64,000 nucleotides of DNA. It comes from Paenibacillus camelliae (GTDB taxonomy: Bacteria; Bacillota; Bacilli; Paenibacillales; Paenibacillaceae). Below, one piece after another: positions 45,429 through 54,642 of this stretch. The notes under the pieces were generated by a model, which ran no database searches, was not told the DNA's origin, and was given only the letters and a program-made list of their open reading frames with translations. Made by a program: the position numbers and the translations under genes. The stretch is taken from NCBI RefSeq assembly GCF_023715345.1, contig NZ_JAMBNY010000003.1, forward strand, positions 1-64,000, given 5' to 3'. The stretch's first letter is position 1. Each line of letters opens with the position of its first letter.

Positions 45429-46316
45429 TCAATTGATCGTAGCTGTTGACTTCGCATGACCTCTGCGATGCTTGGCAATCACACCATGGCGCGGTGCTCC
45501 AATAAAGCTGATCAAGAAGATAATCCCTGTCGCTAACGCCATTGCTCCTGAGATGGAGGTATCGAGCAAAACTGCCATATAGTAGCCACTAAAGGCTGAA
45601 ATTATTCCAAAGATGCTACTTAGCACAAGCATAATAGAAAGCTTATCTGTCCATAGGTAAGCAGCAGATGCTGGAGTAATGAGCATCGCAATAACGAGTA
45701 TCGCACCTACTGCATCAAACGCTGCTACACTTGTAATGGAAACAAGGGACATGAACACATAGTGCATGAGCGTAACTGGTATTCCGATGCTTGCGGCGAA
45801 TACAGCGTCAAAGGACGTAAGCTTCCATTCCTTATAGAATAGCAATAGAACAGTTAAGATGACGATCAATACAATGACTAGGCTAACAACGGCTTTCGGC
45901 ACTTCACCTACGAGAGGCAGCAGCACTTTATTCCATGGGATAAACGTAATCTCGCCCATAAGTGAGTGCTGAACATCCAGATGCGCATTCCCTGCCTTCG
46001 TCGCAATAAGAATAACACCGATGGCAAACAGCGTTGTAAATACAATACCGATAGAAGCCTCCTGCTGCACACCAAGCTGGTGGAACCATTGTACAAGCAC
46101 AGCGGTTAACAACCCCGCTACGACCGCGCCGATAAACATATGAATTCCGCTTAGCTGCAGGGTAACTAGATAAGCAACAACGATACCTAGCAGTACCGTA
46201 TGACTAATCGCATCTGCCATCATCGCCATTCGTCTAAGAATAAGCAGCACACCGACAAGCCCGCAGCTTACACCAACCAATGAAGCGGCAAGGAGAATCC
46301 AAGCTGTATAGCTCAT
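45429..46316 (-). CDS. Mn/Zn-type ABC transporter permease (MntD/TroD-like)
   Basis: 295-residue ABC-3 family permease with about eight or nine membrane helices. Motifs include RRMAMMADAISHTVLLGIV near the N-terminus and the GAILVIAMLITPASAAYLWT region. It overlaps the preceding permease gene by 4 bp and is the last gene of the four-gene importer. Two different permeases are typical of Mnt/Sit/Tro importers, whereas ZnuABC has one. Confidence 0.92.
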   Translation of the reverse strand: MSYTAWILLAASLVGVSCGLVGVLLILRRMAMMADAISHTVLLGIVVAYLVTLQLSGIHMFIGAVVAGLLTAVLVQWFHQLGVQQEASIGIVFTTLFAIGVILIATKAGNAHLDVQHSLMGEITFIPWNKVLLPLVGEVPKAVVSLVIVLIVILTVLLLFYKEWKLTSFDAVFAASIGIPVTLMHYVFMSLVSITSVAAFDAVGAILVIAMLITPASAAYLWTDKLSIMLVLSSIFGIISAFSGYYMAVLLDTSISGAMALATGIIFLISFIGAPRHGVIAKHRRGHAKSTATIN

Positions 46317-47230
46317 CCTCTCCCTCCTTCCACTGCCTGCTCTGCCAGTATTGTATTTTGTCTCTTAAGCTGCGCACGCTTCCGTTGATATAGTATAACT
46401 AACAAGCCTTTGCTCGTTCCGAGCAGCAAACTGATGACAAACATCGCTGCGGCGGCTACAACGATAAATGGACCTGTAGGCCAGCCCTTCCCCAGCGTAC
46501 TGAGTAGCGTGCCGCACACACCCGCTCCTCCACCAAATATTGCAGAGAGCACGAGCATTCGTCCAAAGGAATCTGTCCAATAACGCGCACTCACTGCCGG
46601 AATAATCATGAGGGCTGCGATTAATATGACACCTACCGCTTGAATGCCAATAACAATTACGAGCACAAGAAGAGATGTATACAGGATATTCATTGATTTA
46701 ACGGATAAGCCAAGCCCCTGAGCATAGCTTGGATCGAACAACGCAAGCTTCCATTCCTTAAAAAAAAGATAGACAAGGAAAATCACACTAATGGCTAAAA
46801 TAGTAAGCAGCATCACATCGCTGCGGACCATTGAGGCCGCCTGCCCGAATATAAAGTTATCAAGCCCGCTCTGACCACCGCCTGGCATACGATTAGCATA
46901 GGTGAGCAGCATAATGCCGAGTCCAAAAAATACGGAAAGTACAATGCCCATCGCCGCATCCTCCTTCACTCTGGAGGAGCTTCGAATCCACAGCACAAGC
47001 CAAGCTCCGATCAGTGCGCTAATGGCAGCTCCGATCAGCATCGCAGGAAGCTGCTTCGTGCCTACTGCAATAAACCCAAGCACAACGCCAGGCAGCGCAG
47101 CGTGAGATAGAGTATCACTCATTAGGCTTTGCCTTTTCCAATAAGACAACACCCCAACCACTCCCGCGGCCATCCCTAGCAGCAAGGTGCTGAGCAGCAC
47201 CCACTGTGCATTGTAAGACAGAAAATTCAT
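46313..47230 (-). CDS. Mn/Zn-type ABC transporter permease (MntC/TroC-like)
   Basis: 305-residue ABC-3 family permease with about eight helices. Motifs are RQSLMSDTLSHAALPGVVLG (~33-52) and VGVILIAALMIIPAVSARYW. The gene begins 3 bp after the ATPase stop. The C-terminal basic tail (QRKRAQLKRQN) is probably cytoplasmic. Confidence 0.92.
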   Translation of the reverse strand: MNFLSYNAQWVLLSTLLLGMAAGVVGVLSYWKRQSLMSDTLSHAALPGVVLGFIAVGTKQLPAMLIGAAISALIGAWLVLWIRSSSRVKEDAAMGIVLSVFFGLGIMLLTYANRMPGGGQSGLDNFIFGQAASMVRSDVMLLTILAISVIFLVYLFFKEWKLALFDPSYAQGLGLSVKSMNILYTSLLVLVIVIGIQAVGVILIAALMIIPAVSARYWTDSFGRMLVLSAIFGGGAGVCGTLLSTLGKGWPTGPFIVVAAAAMFVISLLLGTSKGLLVILYQRKRAQLKRQNTILAEQAVEGGRG

Positions 47231-47233
47231 CGT

Positions 47234-47968
47234 CTACACCTTCTCTCTCATCCAGCGCAATGCACCGCCATACGTACGATGCAGCTGATGATCCGTGAAC
47301 GTATCAGCTGTCGCGCCGTGCGCAATGACCGTACGATTGAGCAGCAGCACATGATCGAAGTAATCCTCTACTGTCTGCAGGTCATGATGAACGACCATCA
47401 CCGTTCGGCCTTTCATTTTCAATTGCTGCAGTGTATCCATAATGATACGCTCCGTGGCAGCATCTACACCTGCGAGCGGTTCATCTAAAAAGTAGATTTC
47501 TGCATCCTGAACAAGTGCCCTCGCTAGAAACACCCGCTGCTGCTGACCGCCTGACAGCTGACTGATTTGCCGATCAGCATACTGCTCCATACCCATTACA
47601 CGCAGCGCTTCCATTGCTTGATCGCGATGTGACTTGCGCGGCCGCTTGAGCCATCCGATTCTTCCATATAGCCCCATAAGCACAACGTCTAAGGCATTTG
47701 TAGGAAAGTCCCAATCAACGGATCCGCGCTGTGGCACGTAGCCAATTTTTGTTTTTGCGCGTCGATAGGATTGACCTAAAAAGCTAACCTCTCCCGTTGT
47801 ACGTGGATGCAGCTCCAGCATCGTTTTGATCAAGGTTGATTTCCCTGCACCGTTTGGTCCAACGATACATGTTAACGTACCTGGCATTACCTTGAAGCTG
47901 ATCTCTGACAGCACCTCGTTTTTGCGATATGCAGCACTTAAATGATTTACCACTATAGCGGCATCCAT
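47234..47968 (-). CDS. Mn/Zn-type ABC transporter ATPase (MntB/TroB-like)
   Basis: 244 residues from the ATG at 47968, preceded by AAGGGTG; a GTG three codons earlier overlaps the previous stop. Walker A is GPNGAGKST, the signature LSGGQQQRVFLARAL, Walker B IYFLDEPLAGVD, and the switch His lies in VVHHDL. It energises the two permeases encoded downstream. The start lies one base after the binding-protein stop. Confidence 0.94.
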   Translation of the reverse strand: MDAAIVVNHLSAAYRKNEVLSEISFKVMPGTLTCIVGPNGAGKSTLIKTMLELHPRTTGEVSFLGQSYRRAKTKIGYVPQRGSVDWDFPTNALDVVLMGLYGRIGWLKRPRKSHRDQAMEALRVMGMEQYADRQISQLSGGQQQRVFLARALVQDAEIYFLDEPLAGVDAATERIIMDTLQQLKMKGRTVMVVHHDLQTVEDYFDHVLLLNRTVIAHGATADTFTDHQLHRTYGGALRWMREKV

Positions 47969-47969
47969 A

Positions 47970-48911
47970 TTAATCACCCTTACCTGTTAATGCTTTTGAT
48001 ATGGTCTCAACATTATGTGCATACATCCCGATATAGGTTCCTTCCGGCGTTCCTGCGGCTCCCATTGCATCCGAGAATAGCTCTCCGCCAAGCTGAACAT
48101 CAAGACCATTTTGCTTAGCACCCTCGATGACCGCATTGATGCTGTCTGGATTAATGCTGCTCTCTATAAAGACAGCGGGAACCTGGTGCTCCATTAATAT
48201 CTCAATGGTGTTCTCAATATCACTTAAGCCGATCTCATCCTCTGTGCTTAACCCTTGCAAACCGATCACGCTAACCCCGTTCGCTGCGCCGAAATATCCA
48301 AATGCATCATGAGCCGTAACGAGTATGCGTTTCTCTGATGGAATCTGCATGAGCTTCTGCTTGCTTTCATCCTTCAGCTGATCGAGCTGTGAGAAATATT
48401 GATCGCGGCTCGCTTTTAGCTGCTCCTTATGCTCTGGCAAATTAACAATTAGCTCATCAACTGCCGCGCCCAGTGCCGTTTTCCAAAGCTCAATATCAAA
48501 CCAAATATGTGGATCCTTCGCTCCAGTTTCATCCTTAAGTAAACGCGCTTCCTCTACTGCCTCACCAATCGCAACGACTGATTTACTTTTGCCCATCTCA
48601 TGGAATACTTCAAGTAGATTCGCCTCAAGATGTAGTCCGTTATAGAAAATTACATCGCTTTTTTCTAGCTTAGCAATATCTCCCGTCGTTGCCTTGTGCA
48701 AATGCGGATCAACGCCTGGCCCCATTAAGCTCGTAACGGAAATGAGATCCCCTCCAATGACAGACAGCGGCTCAGCGATTTGAGCGATCGTTGTAACGAC
48801 GTTTAATTTGCCGTCATTATCAGCATTTTTATTATCTTGACCAGCCTGACAAGCAGATAGCAGCATGACAAGTCCAATAAGCAGCACCACCGTACTACGC
48901 AATGTTTTCAT
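47970..48911 (-). CDS. Mn/Zn-binding lipoprotein (MntA/TroA-like)
   Basis: 313-residue cluster A-I metal-binding receptor. I chose the ATG at 48911, nine bases from GGAAGGG; earlier in-frame starts overlap that site. The lipobox is LSAC with Cys21. Expected metal ligands are His70 (DPHLH), His135 (DPHIWFD), His201 (TAHDAFGYF) and Asp281 (FSDAMG). The His at the third position resembles TroA rather than PsaA, which has Glu, so Mn versus Zn cannot be settled by motif. It is first in the operon. Confidence 0.9.
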   Translation of the reverse strand: MKTLRSTVVLLIGLVMLLSACQAGQDNKNADNDGKLNVVTTIAQIAEPLSVIGGDLISVTSLMGPGVDPHLHKATTGDIAKLEKSDVIFYNGLHLEANLLEVFHEMGKSKSVVAIGEAVEEARLLKDETGAKDPHIWFDIELWKTALGAAVDELIVNLPEHKEQLKASRDQYFSQLDQLKDESKQKLMQIPSEKRILVTAHDAFGYFGAANGVSVIGLQGLSTEDEIGLSDIENTIEILMEHQVPAVFIESSINPDSINAVIEGAKQNGLDVQLGGELFSDAMGAAGTPEGTYIGMYAHNVETISKALTGKGD

Positions 48912-48942
48912 TCTCTTCATCCCTTCCAATTAATTTAAACTT

Positions 48943-48971
48943 AGTATATGATCAATTTTGCTCTAGTGCAA
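48943..48971 (-). promoter_or_regulatory. Promoter with dyad for the metal importer operon
   Basis: Minus-strand TTGCAC-N17-TATACT. The dyad TTGCTCTAGTGCAA (48958-48971) covers the -35 box and could be a metal-dependent repressor site (MntR-like), which is inference. Confidence 0.55.
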
Positions 48972-49146
48972 CATTTTTTGTTATAGACAAAATTTATAGC
49001 CACAAACAATAGTTATAGATTAAAGCAATACTTATGGCTTGAACCAATATAGAACACAAAAAAAAGAGCAGATCCCAATATCAACGACTATTGGTGCCTG
49101 CCTTCTATGTGCTATGCACAATCTATTCAATTTTTTTATGTACAAG

Positions 49147-49836
49147 CTATTCGTCATAATCAGCCAGGATCGGAATTCGCAGTATGCACTGGAAGCCTTG
49201 CTGCCTTGCACTTATAAATTTTAGATTGGCGTGTAAACATTCCGCTCTACTATAGATGCCCTTCAATCCAAACTTAGACCAAGCACTCAGATCGATCTCA
49301 TCCATGCCGTTGCCATCATCACTATAATCAAGCGTATAATAGCTATGATCTTGATAGAGCATTAGCTTCACTCGCCTCGCATCTGCATGTTTTTCAGTAT
49401 TATGGAGCAGCTCTTGAATAATACGATACACATGAAGCGCTCGCTCTCCTCCTAGTGCGTACTCTGGCCAACTATTCATATAGTCGATCTCTAAATACGT
49501 ACGAAGCTGCAATCGATCTAGTAAAAACTGCAGCTGACTCTTCAGCTCTCCTTCCGCTAATCTTGGAGCATATTGTGTCTGACAAAATTCACGCAGTAAA
49601 TAGATACTGCTGGCCTGCTGCTCACGAATACGCATTATTTTTTTTCTAAGCTCCAGCTTATTCGCCATCTCCGGTGTTTCAAGCAGCGCATCAAGCTCAC
49701 GCAACGCAATGACCTGCTCCTGTAATGCTGTATCGTGCAATTCTCTCGCTAGTTTGATTTTTTCTTGTTCTAGCTGACGCATGTAAACTGTAACCGTTGA
49801 CTGTTCTTTCTGATTCGTATAAAGATCCTTTAGCAT
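49147..49836 (-). CDS. Lone cytoplasmic sensor kinase (DegS/ComP-like catalytic part)
   Basis: 229 residues from the ATG at 49836 (GGAG nine bases upstream; a TTG five codons earlier is in frame). It contains a HisKA_3-type dimerisation motif KLARELHDTALQEQ with the phospho-acceptor His near residue 33, and an ATPase domain (IIQELLHNTEKHA, DYSDDGNGMDE, GLKGIYSRAE). There is no membrane helix or input domain and no response regulator gene nearby. It resembles the C-terminal half of ComP or DegS. Its signal and partner are unknown. Confidence 0.82.
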   Translation of the reverse strand: MLKDLYTNQKEQSTVTVYMRQLEQEKIKLARELHDTALQEQVIALRELDALLETPEMANKLELRKKIMRIREQQASSIYLLREFCQTQYAPRLAEGELKSQLQFLLDRLQLRTYLEIDYMNSWPEYALGGERALHVYRIIQELLHNTEKHADARRVKLMLYQDHSYYTLDYSDDGNGMDEIDLSAWSKFGLKGIYSRAECLHANLKFISARQQGFQCILRIPILADYDE

Positions 49837-50099
49837 ACTTTCACTCTCCAATTCCTCTATCGTATATCATCGCTGCTACCACTCCGTGTATAGCTGCTTT
49901 TACTTTTACTCATGTAAACTGCTTATACTTCGTATTAGGTAACTCCTAGCTCGATAAGCTTGTCTATCTTCCTATCTGAAATTCTTATCTCTAGACTGTT
50001 GATCAGTATCCCAGATTATGTATATTCATTCGGTTATGCTATAGTATAAGAACTAGAACTGCAAGAACAGATGGACTTATATCGATAGGGAGGAATACG

Positions 50100-50411
50100 A
50101 TGATTATTACAACAACTTCAACAATCGAGGGATATCCTGTGAAGCAATACCTAGGTGTAGCAACAGGCGAAGTTATTATGGGGGCTAACGTTGTTCGTGA
50201 TTTCCTAGCTTCTATCACTGATATTGTAGGTGGTCGCTCCGGAGCATACGAAAGCAAGCTTCAGGAAGCACGCGATGCTGCTATGGCAGAAATGCAGGCC
50301 AAGGCTGAAAGAGTTGGTGCGAATGCGATTATTGGTGTAGACATTGATTATGAGGTCATTCGAGAAGGAATGCTCATGGTGGCTGTCAGCGGTACGGCTG
50401 TTCGCATTTAA
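50100..50411 (+). CDS. YbjQ/UPF0145-family protein
   Basis: 103-residue pentameric-type putative heavy-metal-binding protein. Family marks are the N-terminal [39 protein letters not shown], and [19 protein letters not shown] lies six bases before the ATG. The gene lies 20 bp before yjbQ, so the two are probably co-transcribed. No biochemical role is firmly established. Confidence 0.93.
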   Translation: MIITTTSTIEGYPVKQYLGVATGEVIMGANVVRDFLASITDIVGGRSGAYESKLQEARDAAMAEMQAKAERVGANAIIGVDIDYEVIREGMLMVAVSGTAVRI

Positions 50412-50431
50412 GAAGGGGTTGATCAATTGCC

Positions 50432-50833
50432 ATGATTCATACCTTAACCATTTCTACGCAAAAGCGCGATGCTATGATTGACATTACAAGTCAAGTGAAG
50501 CAGTTTGTACGTTCAACCGGAGTGAAGGAAGGACAGGTAATTGTCTATTGTCCTCATACAACAGCAGGAATTACAATCAATGAAAACGCCGACCCAGATG
50601 TCGTTATTGATGTACTTCGTCGATTGGATGAACTGTATCCTTGGCACCACGAGCTTGATCGTCATGCAGAAGGAAACACTGCATCCCATCTAAAAGCAAT
50701 AACGACCGGCTCAAGCGCATCCGTAATTATACATAAAGGCGAGCTAATTCTAGGCATATGGCAGGGCATATATCTCTGCGAGTTTGATGGTCCACGCACT
50801 CGGCAGGTAACCATAAAAGTAATGGCTGGTTAA
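50432..50833 (+). CDS. yjbQ: YjbQ/UPF0047-family protein
   Basis: 133 residues of the secondary thiamine-phosphate synthase enzyme family. The conserved metal/phosphate site residues are seen in [39 protein letters not shown] and [16 protein letters not shown]. Weak thiamine phosphate synthase activity is reported for E. coli YjbQ, but the natural role is uncertain. It follows the YbjQ-family gene by 20 bp. Confidence 0.93.
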   Translation: MIHTLTISTQKRDAMIDITSQVKQFVRSTGVKEGQVIVYCPHTTAGITINENADPDVVIDVLRRLDELYPWHHELDRHAEGNTASHLKAITTGSSASVIIHKGELILGIWQGIYLCEFDGPRTRQVTIKVMAG

Positions 50834-50960
50834 GCACAACCGCTTATGTCTTAGCCTATTAATAACATATCATAGCGGAGCCATTAGCAGTGGCTGTCGT
50901 CATATGATGTCGATTTATCATCTTACAATGCATGTTAATCCGCATATGGGCACATATAAG

Positions 50961-50993
50961 AAAACAGGTGGAAAGGAATCCACCTGTTTTTTT
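50961..50993. terminator. Bidirectional terminator between yjbQ and the GH9 gene
   Basis: AAAACAGGTGGA pairs with TCCACCTGTTTT around AAGGAA and a TTTTTTT tract follows on the plus strand. It lies just after the GH9 stop on the minus strand and downstream of yjbQ. Confidence 0.88.
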
Positions 50994-50998
50994 GGCGT

Positions 50999-52618
50999 TT
51001 ATAGCGATGTGAAATGAGATAGCACAAACAAGGCCGGAGAGTTCCAATAAATCGTAACCTCATTCGTTGCGTAGCTATCCTCATGATCCGCATAGCAAGC
51101 AGCTGGCGCTCGATTCTGAAGATGCTTCGCTGCATATTCATCCTGCAGATTTTTGTTAGGCCCGCCTGATACCATGCCTGGCACAGGAGCATCTACTCCA
51201 TCTCCTACAGAAGGACGATGATGCGGATGGGTCATCGCAGAATGTCCGTATCCGCTAATGTAGCTTATGCCATTAACGTTCATCCCAAGCAAATAATGCA
51301 CATGTGCTGCAATAACGCCTTCATAGCGTTGATGTCCTTCGACATGCTGCGCGAACAGCATAAGCATCGCGTGATTCATAACATCCATATTGCTACCCCA
51401 GCGATATTGCTCTGGCAGCATGGAGATACTGTAGCCATCCTTACTGCTTACATCAGCAAGCTGATCCGCGCGTGAGGATAATGCTTGCTTCAGCTCACTG
51501 ACGATTGCTTCCTCCCTCTTATGCTCGCACAGCAAGTAACTCATCGTTCCGTACCCGCCCATATCTGCCCAGCCGAGTGATGTTTTATTGAAGCTGCTTC
51601 GCTTTGCATAACGAAGGAAAGCAGCGTGGTATTTATCGTTGCCAGTTGCTCGATATAGCTCAGCAGCGGCCCAGTAACGCTCATCCTCATCCTGCGAATC
51701 CCCATACTCTCCCGTACCAACGTCAGATGGATTGCGGAAGCCTTCAACATCCGGATGCTCCTCTAGCCATTGCCAAGCACGCTCAGCTGCCAACAAGCAG
51801 CGCTCGGCATAATGCTCATCGTAGGCTGCATAAGCTCTGGCAGCCATCGCCATGGAAGCGGCAAAGCTAGCAGTTGCGGTAGCTGATATCGGCATCGCAT
51901 ATAAATCAGACGTGTCATCCTCAGGCATCATATCTAATGGTGGAAACTGCAATGTTGTCAGCTTATGATATACACCGCCTGTTGCCGCATCCTGCATCTT
52001 AAGCATCCAATCGAGCTCAACCTTAACCTCATGAAGCAGATCATCCATGACGTCATTACTTTCCGGAAGGGGTACTTTTCGTTTGAAGGTCTGAGGATAT
52101 AGCTCATAGGCAAGTAACAGATCGGCAATAGCTTTACCTGCCGCAACGATATACTTGCCGTAATCTCCAGCATCATGCCAGCCTCCTGTACCGTCAAAGG
52201 TCAGCTCGGGCTGTCCATGCACATGAACGAGCGAGTGATGACAAGCAGCGTGAGCCCAAGGCCCAGCGTACTCGGAGGTCAACTCTTCACCACAGCGTAA
52301 GTAATAGAACGCCTTAAGCACTGCAACCTGAACATCTTCATACACATGCGAAGAGATAGAGAACGGCCAGGAGCTACCTTCCTCTCCTACAATACGATAC
52401 CTACCCTCACGAGTAACATGAGAGAAGTCAAGCTTGCATACCGTCACTCCACTCGCTTCATCATACTGCTCAGCAGAGCTTTCTCCCTCCCAGATGACCT
52501 CCTCTGAGTCGATCGCTACTAAACGGTACTTGCTTTGCTTACCTTGAATCACAGCAAGCTTCGCGTCATTAGGGCGATAGCCAAGCTGGTTAATTGCAAT
52601 ATACTTCTCATTCATCAT
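50999..52618 (-). CDS. GH9 glycoside hydrolase without signal peptide
   Basis: 539-residue inverting family 9 enzyme that acts on beta-1,4-glucans or their oligosaccharides. Residues 1-~90 form a CelD_N immunoglobulin-like module (NQLGYRPNDAK), and the (alpha/alpha)6 barrel follows. Catalytic parts are GGWHDAGDYGKY with base residues Asp149/Asp152, the HPHHRPS loop, and acid Glu520 in SYATNEVTIYWNSP. AAGGAGG precedes the ATG and no signal peptide is present, so it is predicted to be cytoplasmic, hydrolysing imported cello-oligosaccharides. It is a single gene between terminators. Confidence 0.94.
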   Translation of the reverse strand: MMNEKYIAINQLGYRPNDAKLAVIQGKQSKYRLVAIDSEEVIWEGESSAEQYDEASGVTVCKLDFSHVTREGRYRIVGEEGSSWPFSISSHVYEDVQVAVLKAFYYLRCGEELTSEYAGPWAHAACHHSLVHVHGQPELTFDGTGGWHDAGDYGKYIVAAGKAIADLLLAYELYPQTFKRKVPLPESNDVMDDLLHEVKVELDWMLKMQDAATGGVYHKLTTLQFPPLDMMPEDDTSDLYAMPISATATASFAASMAMAARAYAAYDEHYAERCLLAAERAWQWLEEHPDVEGFRNPSDVGTGEYGDSQDEDERYWAAAELYRATGNDKYHAAFLRYAKRSSFNKTSLGWADMGGYGTMSYLLCEHKREEAIVSELKQALSSRADQLADVSSKDGYSISMLPEQYRWGSNMDVMNHAMLMLFAQHVEGHQRYEGVIAAHVHYLLGMNVNGISYISGYGHSAMTHPHHRPSVGDGVDAPVPGMVSGGPNKNLQDEYAAKHLQNRAPAACYADHEDSYATNEVTIYWNSPALFVLSHFTSL

Positions 52619-52899
52619 TCGTGCCTCCTTGTTTTAAGTTACGTATGTATGCGCTCACATAAAGCTGTCTATTAAGATGTAATTCATGCTCATTATTGTA
52701 GCACAGCAGCCTTCTATTGTATGTACTATATGGAACCATATGGATTAATGCTAGTCTTATAACATATGATTCATCGATCATGCCATTGCGTTTAATCTCT
52801 GCCATATGGCAAAATACATGTAGACTGACCAGCATGTTCATCCTGTCAGCCACTTTCTCGCGGCTGGTACAGCACATCTATCATTTGGAGGTTGAATGA

Positions 52900-53817
52900 A
52901 TGAGAACCATGAAGCTTGGAACAACAAATCTTGAAGTCCCAGTTATTGCAGTAGGCTGCATGCGTATTAATTCTTTGGATAAAAATGAAGCAGAGCGCTT
53001 CGTACAATCGTCGCTAGAGCTAGGTGCTAATTTCTTCGATCATGCAGATATTTATGGTGGTGGACAATGCGAGTCCATCTTCGCTGATGCGGTACATATG
53101 AACGATGATGTTCGTGAAAAGCTGATCCTACAATCCAAATGCGGTATTCGTAAAGGGATGTTTGACTTTTCGAAGGAGCATATCCTTCAATCTGTGGATG
53201 GAATACTGCAACGTTTGCGTACGGATTATTTGGACGTATTGCTGCTTCATCGCCCAGATACGCTTGTGGAGCCAGAGGAAGTTGCAGAAGCCTTTGATCA
53301 GCTAGAAAGCTCTGGCAAGGTTAGACATTTCGGAGTATCCAACCAAAATCCAATGCAAATTCAGCTATTACAAAAATATGTAAAGCAGCCGCTTGTAGCT
53401 AACCAGCTTCAGCTAAGCATTACGAATACAACAATGATTAAACAAGGCTTCAATGTTAATATGGAAAATGAAGCTGCAGTTAATCGTGATGGCAGCATCC
53501 TAGATTTCTGTCGCTTGAATGATATTACTATTCAGCCTTGGTCACCTTTCCAATATGGCTTCTTCGAAGGCGTATTCTTAGATAATGAAAAGTTCCCTGA
53601 GCTGAATGCTAAAATCAATGAGGTTGCAGCTAAGCACAATGTAAGCAATACAACGATTGCCATTGCATGGCTGCTTCGCCATCCTGCTAAAATGCAGCCT
53701 GTTACGGGAACGATGAACATTAGCCGCTTGGCAGATTGCGTTAAAGCAGGTGATGTTACCCTTTCTCGCGAGGACTGGTATGCTATATATTTAGCAGCAG
53801 GCAATATTTTGCCATAG
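52900..53817 (+). CDS. Aldo/keto reductase (YdhF-like)
   Basis: 305-residue NADPH-dependent oxidoreductase of the AKR barrel fold. It has catalytic Asp and Tyr in FFDHADIYGGG (~45-55), Lys in LQSKCGI, and His in VLLLHRPD, then HFGVSNQNP and the C-terminal cofactor region PVTGTMNISRL. The ATG is preceded by TTGGAGG. It is divergent from the GH9 gene and ends in a strong terminator. The substrate is unknown. Confidence 0.94.
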   Translation: MRTMKLGTTNLEVPVIAVGCMRINSLDKNEAERFVQSSLELGANFFDHADIYGGGQCESIFADAVHMNDDVREKLILQSKCGIRKGMFDFSKEHILQSVDGILQRLRTDYLDVLLLHRPDTLVEPEEVAEAFDQLESSGKVRHFGVSNQNPMQIQLLQKYVKQPLVANQLQLSITNTTMIKQGFNVNMENEAAVNRDGSILDFCRLNDITIQPWSPFQYGFFEGVFLDNEKFPELNAKINEVAAKHNVSNTTIAIAWLLRHPAKMQPVTGTMNISRLADCVKAGDVTLSREDWYAIYLAAGNILP

Positions 53818-53828
53818 CACCAGAACAT

Positions 53829-53861
53829 AAACACTCCCCCTTCTTGGAAGGGGGAGTGTTT
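53829..53861. terminator. Bidirectional terminator hairpin
   Basis: Perfect 15-bp arms AAACACTCCCCCTTC / GAAGGGGGAGTGTTT around TTG, between the convergent reductase and DUF3298-type genes. Confidence 0.85.
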
Positions 53862-53872
53862 GCTTGTATAAG

Positions 53873-54493
53873 CTAAATATTTGCGGCCATAATGCCCAGC
53901 GGGCCATCCTCATCGATGATATCACTAAGCTCATATACCGATATTGGGAAGAATGGAAAACCAAAAACATAGGGAGTCAATTCATATAATTGAAAATACA
54001 GCACGAGTGTTTTATCCGCAATATAGAACGATTGGTCTGCAGCTATACCTGTAAAAGGAGACAGTAAACCTATATCTCTCTCCTTAATTTGCTGGGCAAC
54101 AATCGCTGATAGCCGCTCGACATAAGGACTTGATGGTTTAAACAAATCCTTCAGTGTGTATACTCGGTGCTTACTCATATCAAAAGTTAACGAACGCAAT
54201 ATGGTCATCCCATGAGCTGCCTGCATGCGGTATAAGTAGTTCGATTGCGTCAAGCTAAATATATTGCGCTGATTATTTTTCAGCTCATATTGGCCAATTA
54301 ATGTGTTAACGGTCGATATATCCCCCGCTACTTGCTCGTCAATCATATCTTGCGCCTGCTTGACAATCATCGTATTAACCGTTCGTTGCCATGCAGGATC
54401 GGCTAGGCCAACCACTTCAGGGTAATAGATTACGATTTCTTCACCGGCACGAACAACACGTGTATGAGTCGTAACCGGAAACACCTCAGTCAT
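53873..54493 (-). CDS. DUF3298/RsiV-like domain protein
   Basis: 206 residues with the pattern of the DUF4163-DUF3298 region found in RsiV and PdaC (YYPEVVGL, RSLTFDMSKHRVYTLKDLF, IADKTLVLYFQLYELTPYVFGFPFFPISVYELSD). GGAGGA precedes the ATG. Unlike RsiV and PdaC there is no signal peptide or membrane helix, so it should be cytoplasmic or exported in another way. No function is known for this stand-alone form. Confidence 0.8.
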   Translation of the reverse strand: MTEVFPVTTHTRVVRAGEEIVIYYPEVVGLADPAWQRTVNTMIVKQAQDMIDEQVAGDISTVNTLIGQYELKNNQRNIFSLTQSNYLYRMQAAHGMTILRSLTFDMSKHRVYTLKDLFKPSSPYVERLSAIVAQQIKERDIGLLSPFTGIAADQSFYIADKTLVLYFQLYELTPYVFGFPFFPISVYELSDIIDEDGPLGIMAANI

Positions 54494-54642
54494 ACGATCC
54501 TCCTCACTTTCTTAGTAGCATCGTATTCGATAGGCATTTCACTTGTGTCACTTTCTATAGATCAGAAAAAATTTACAGAAATAACTTCCAATATCTAGTA
54601 TGATGAGAATGATAAAATATCGAAAGACTGGGAGGCTGACAA

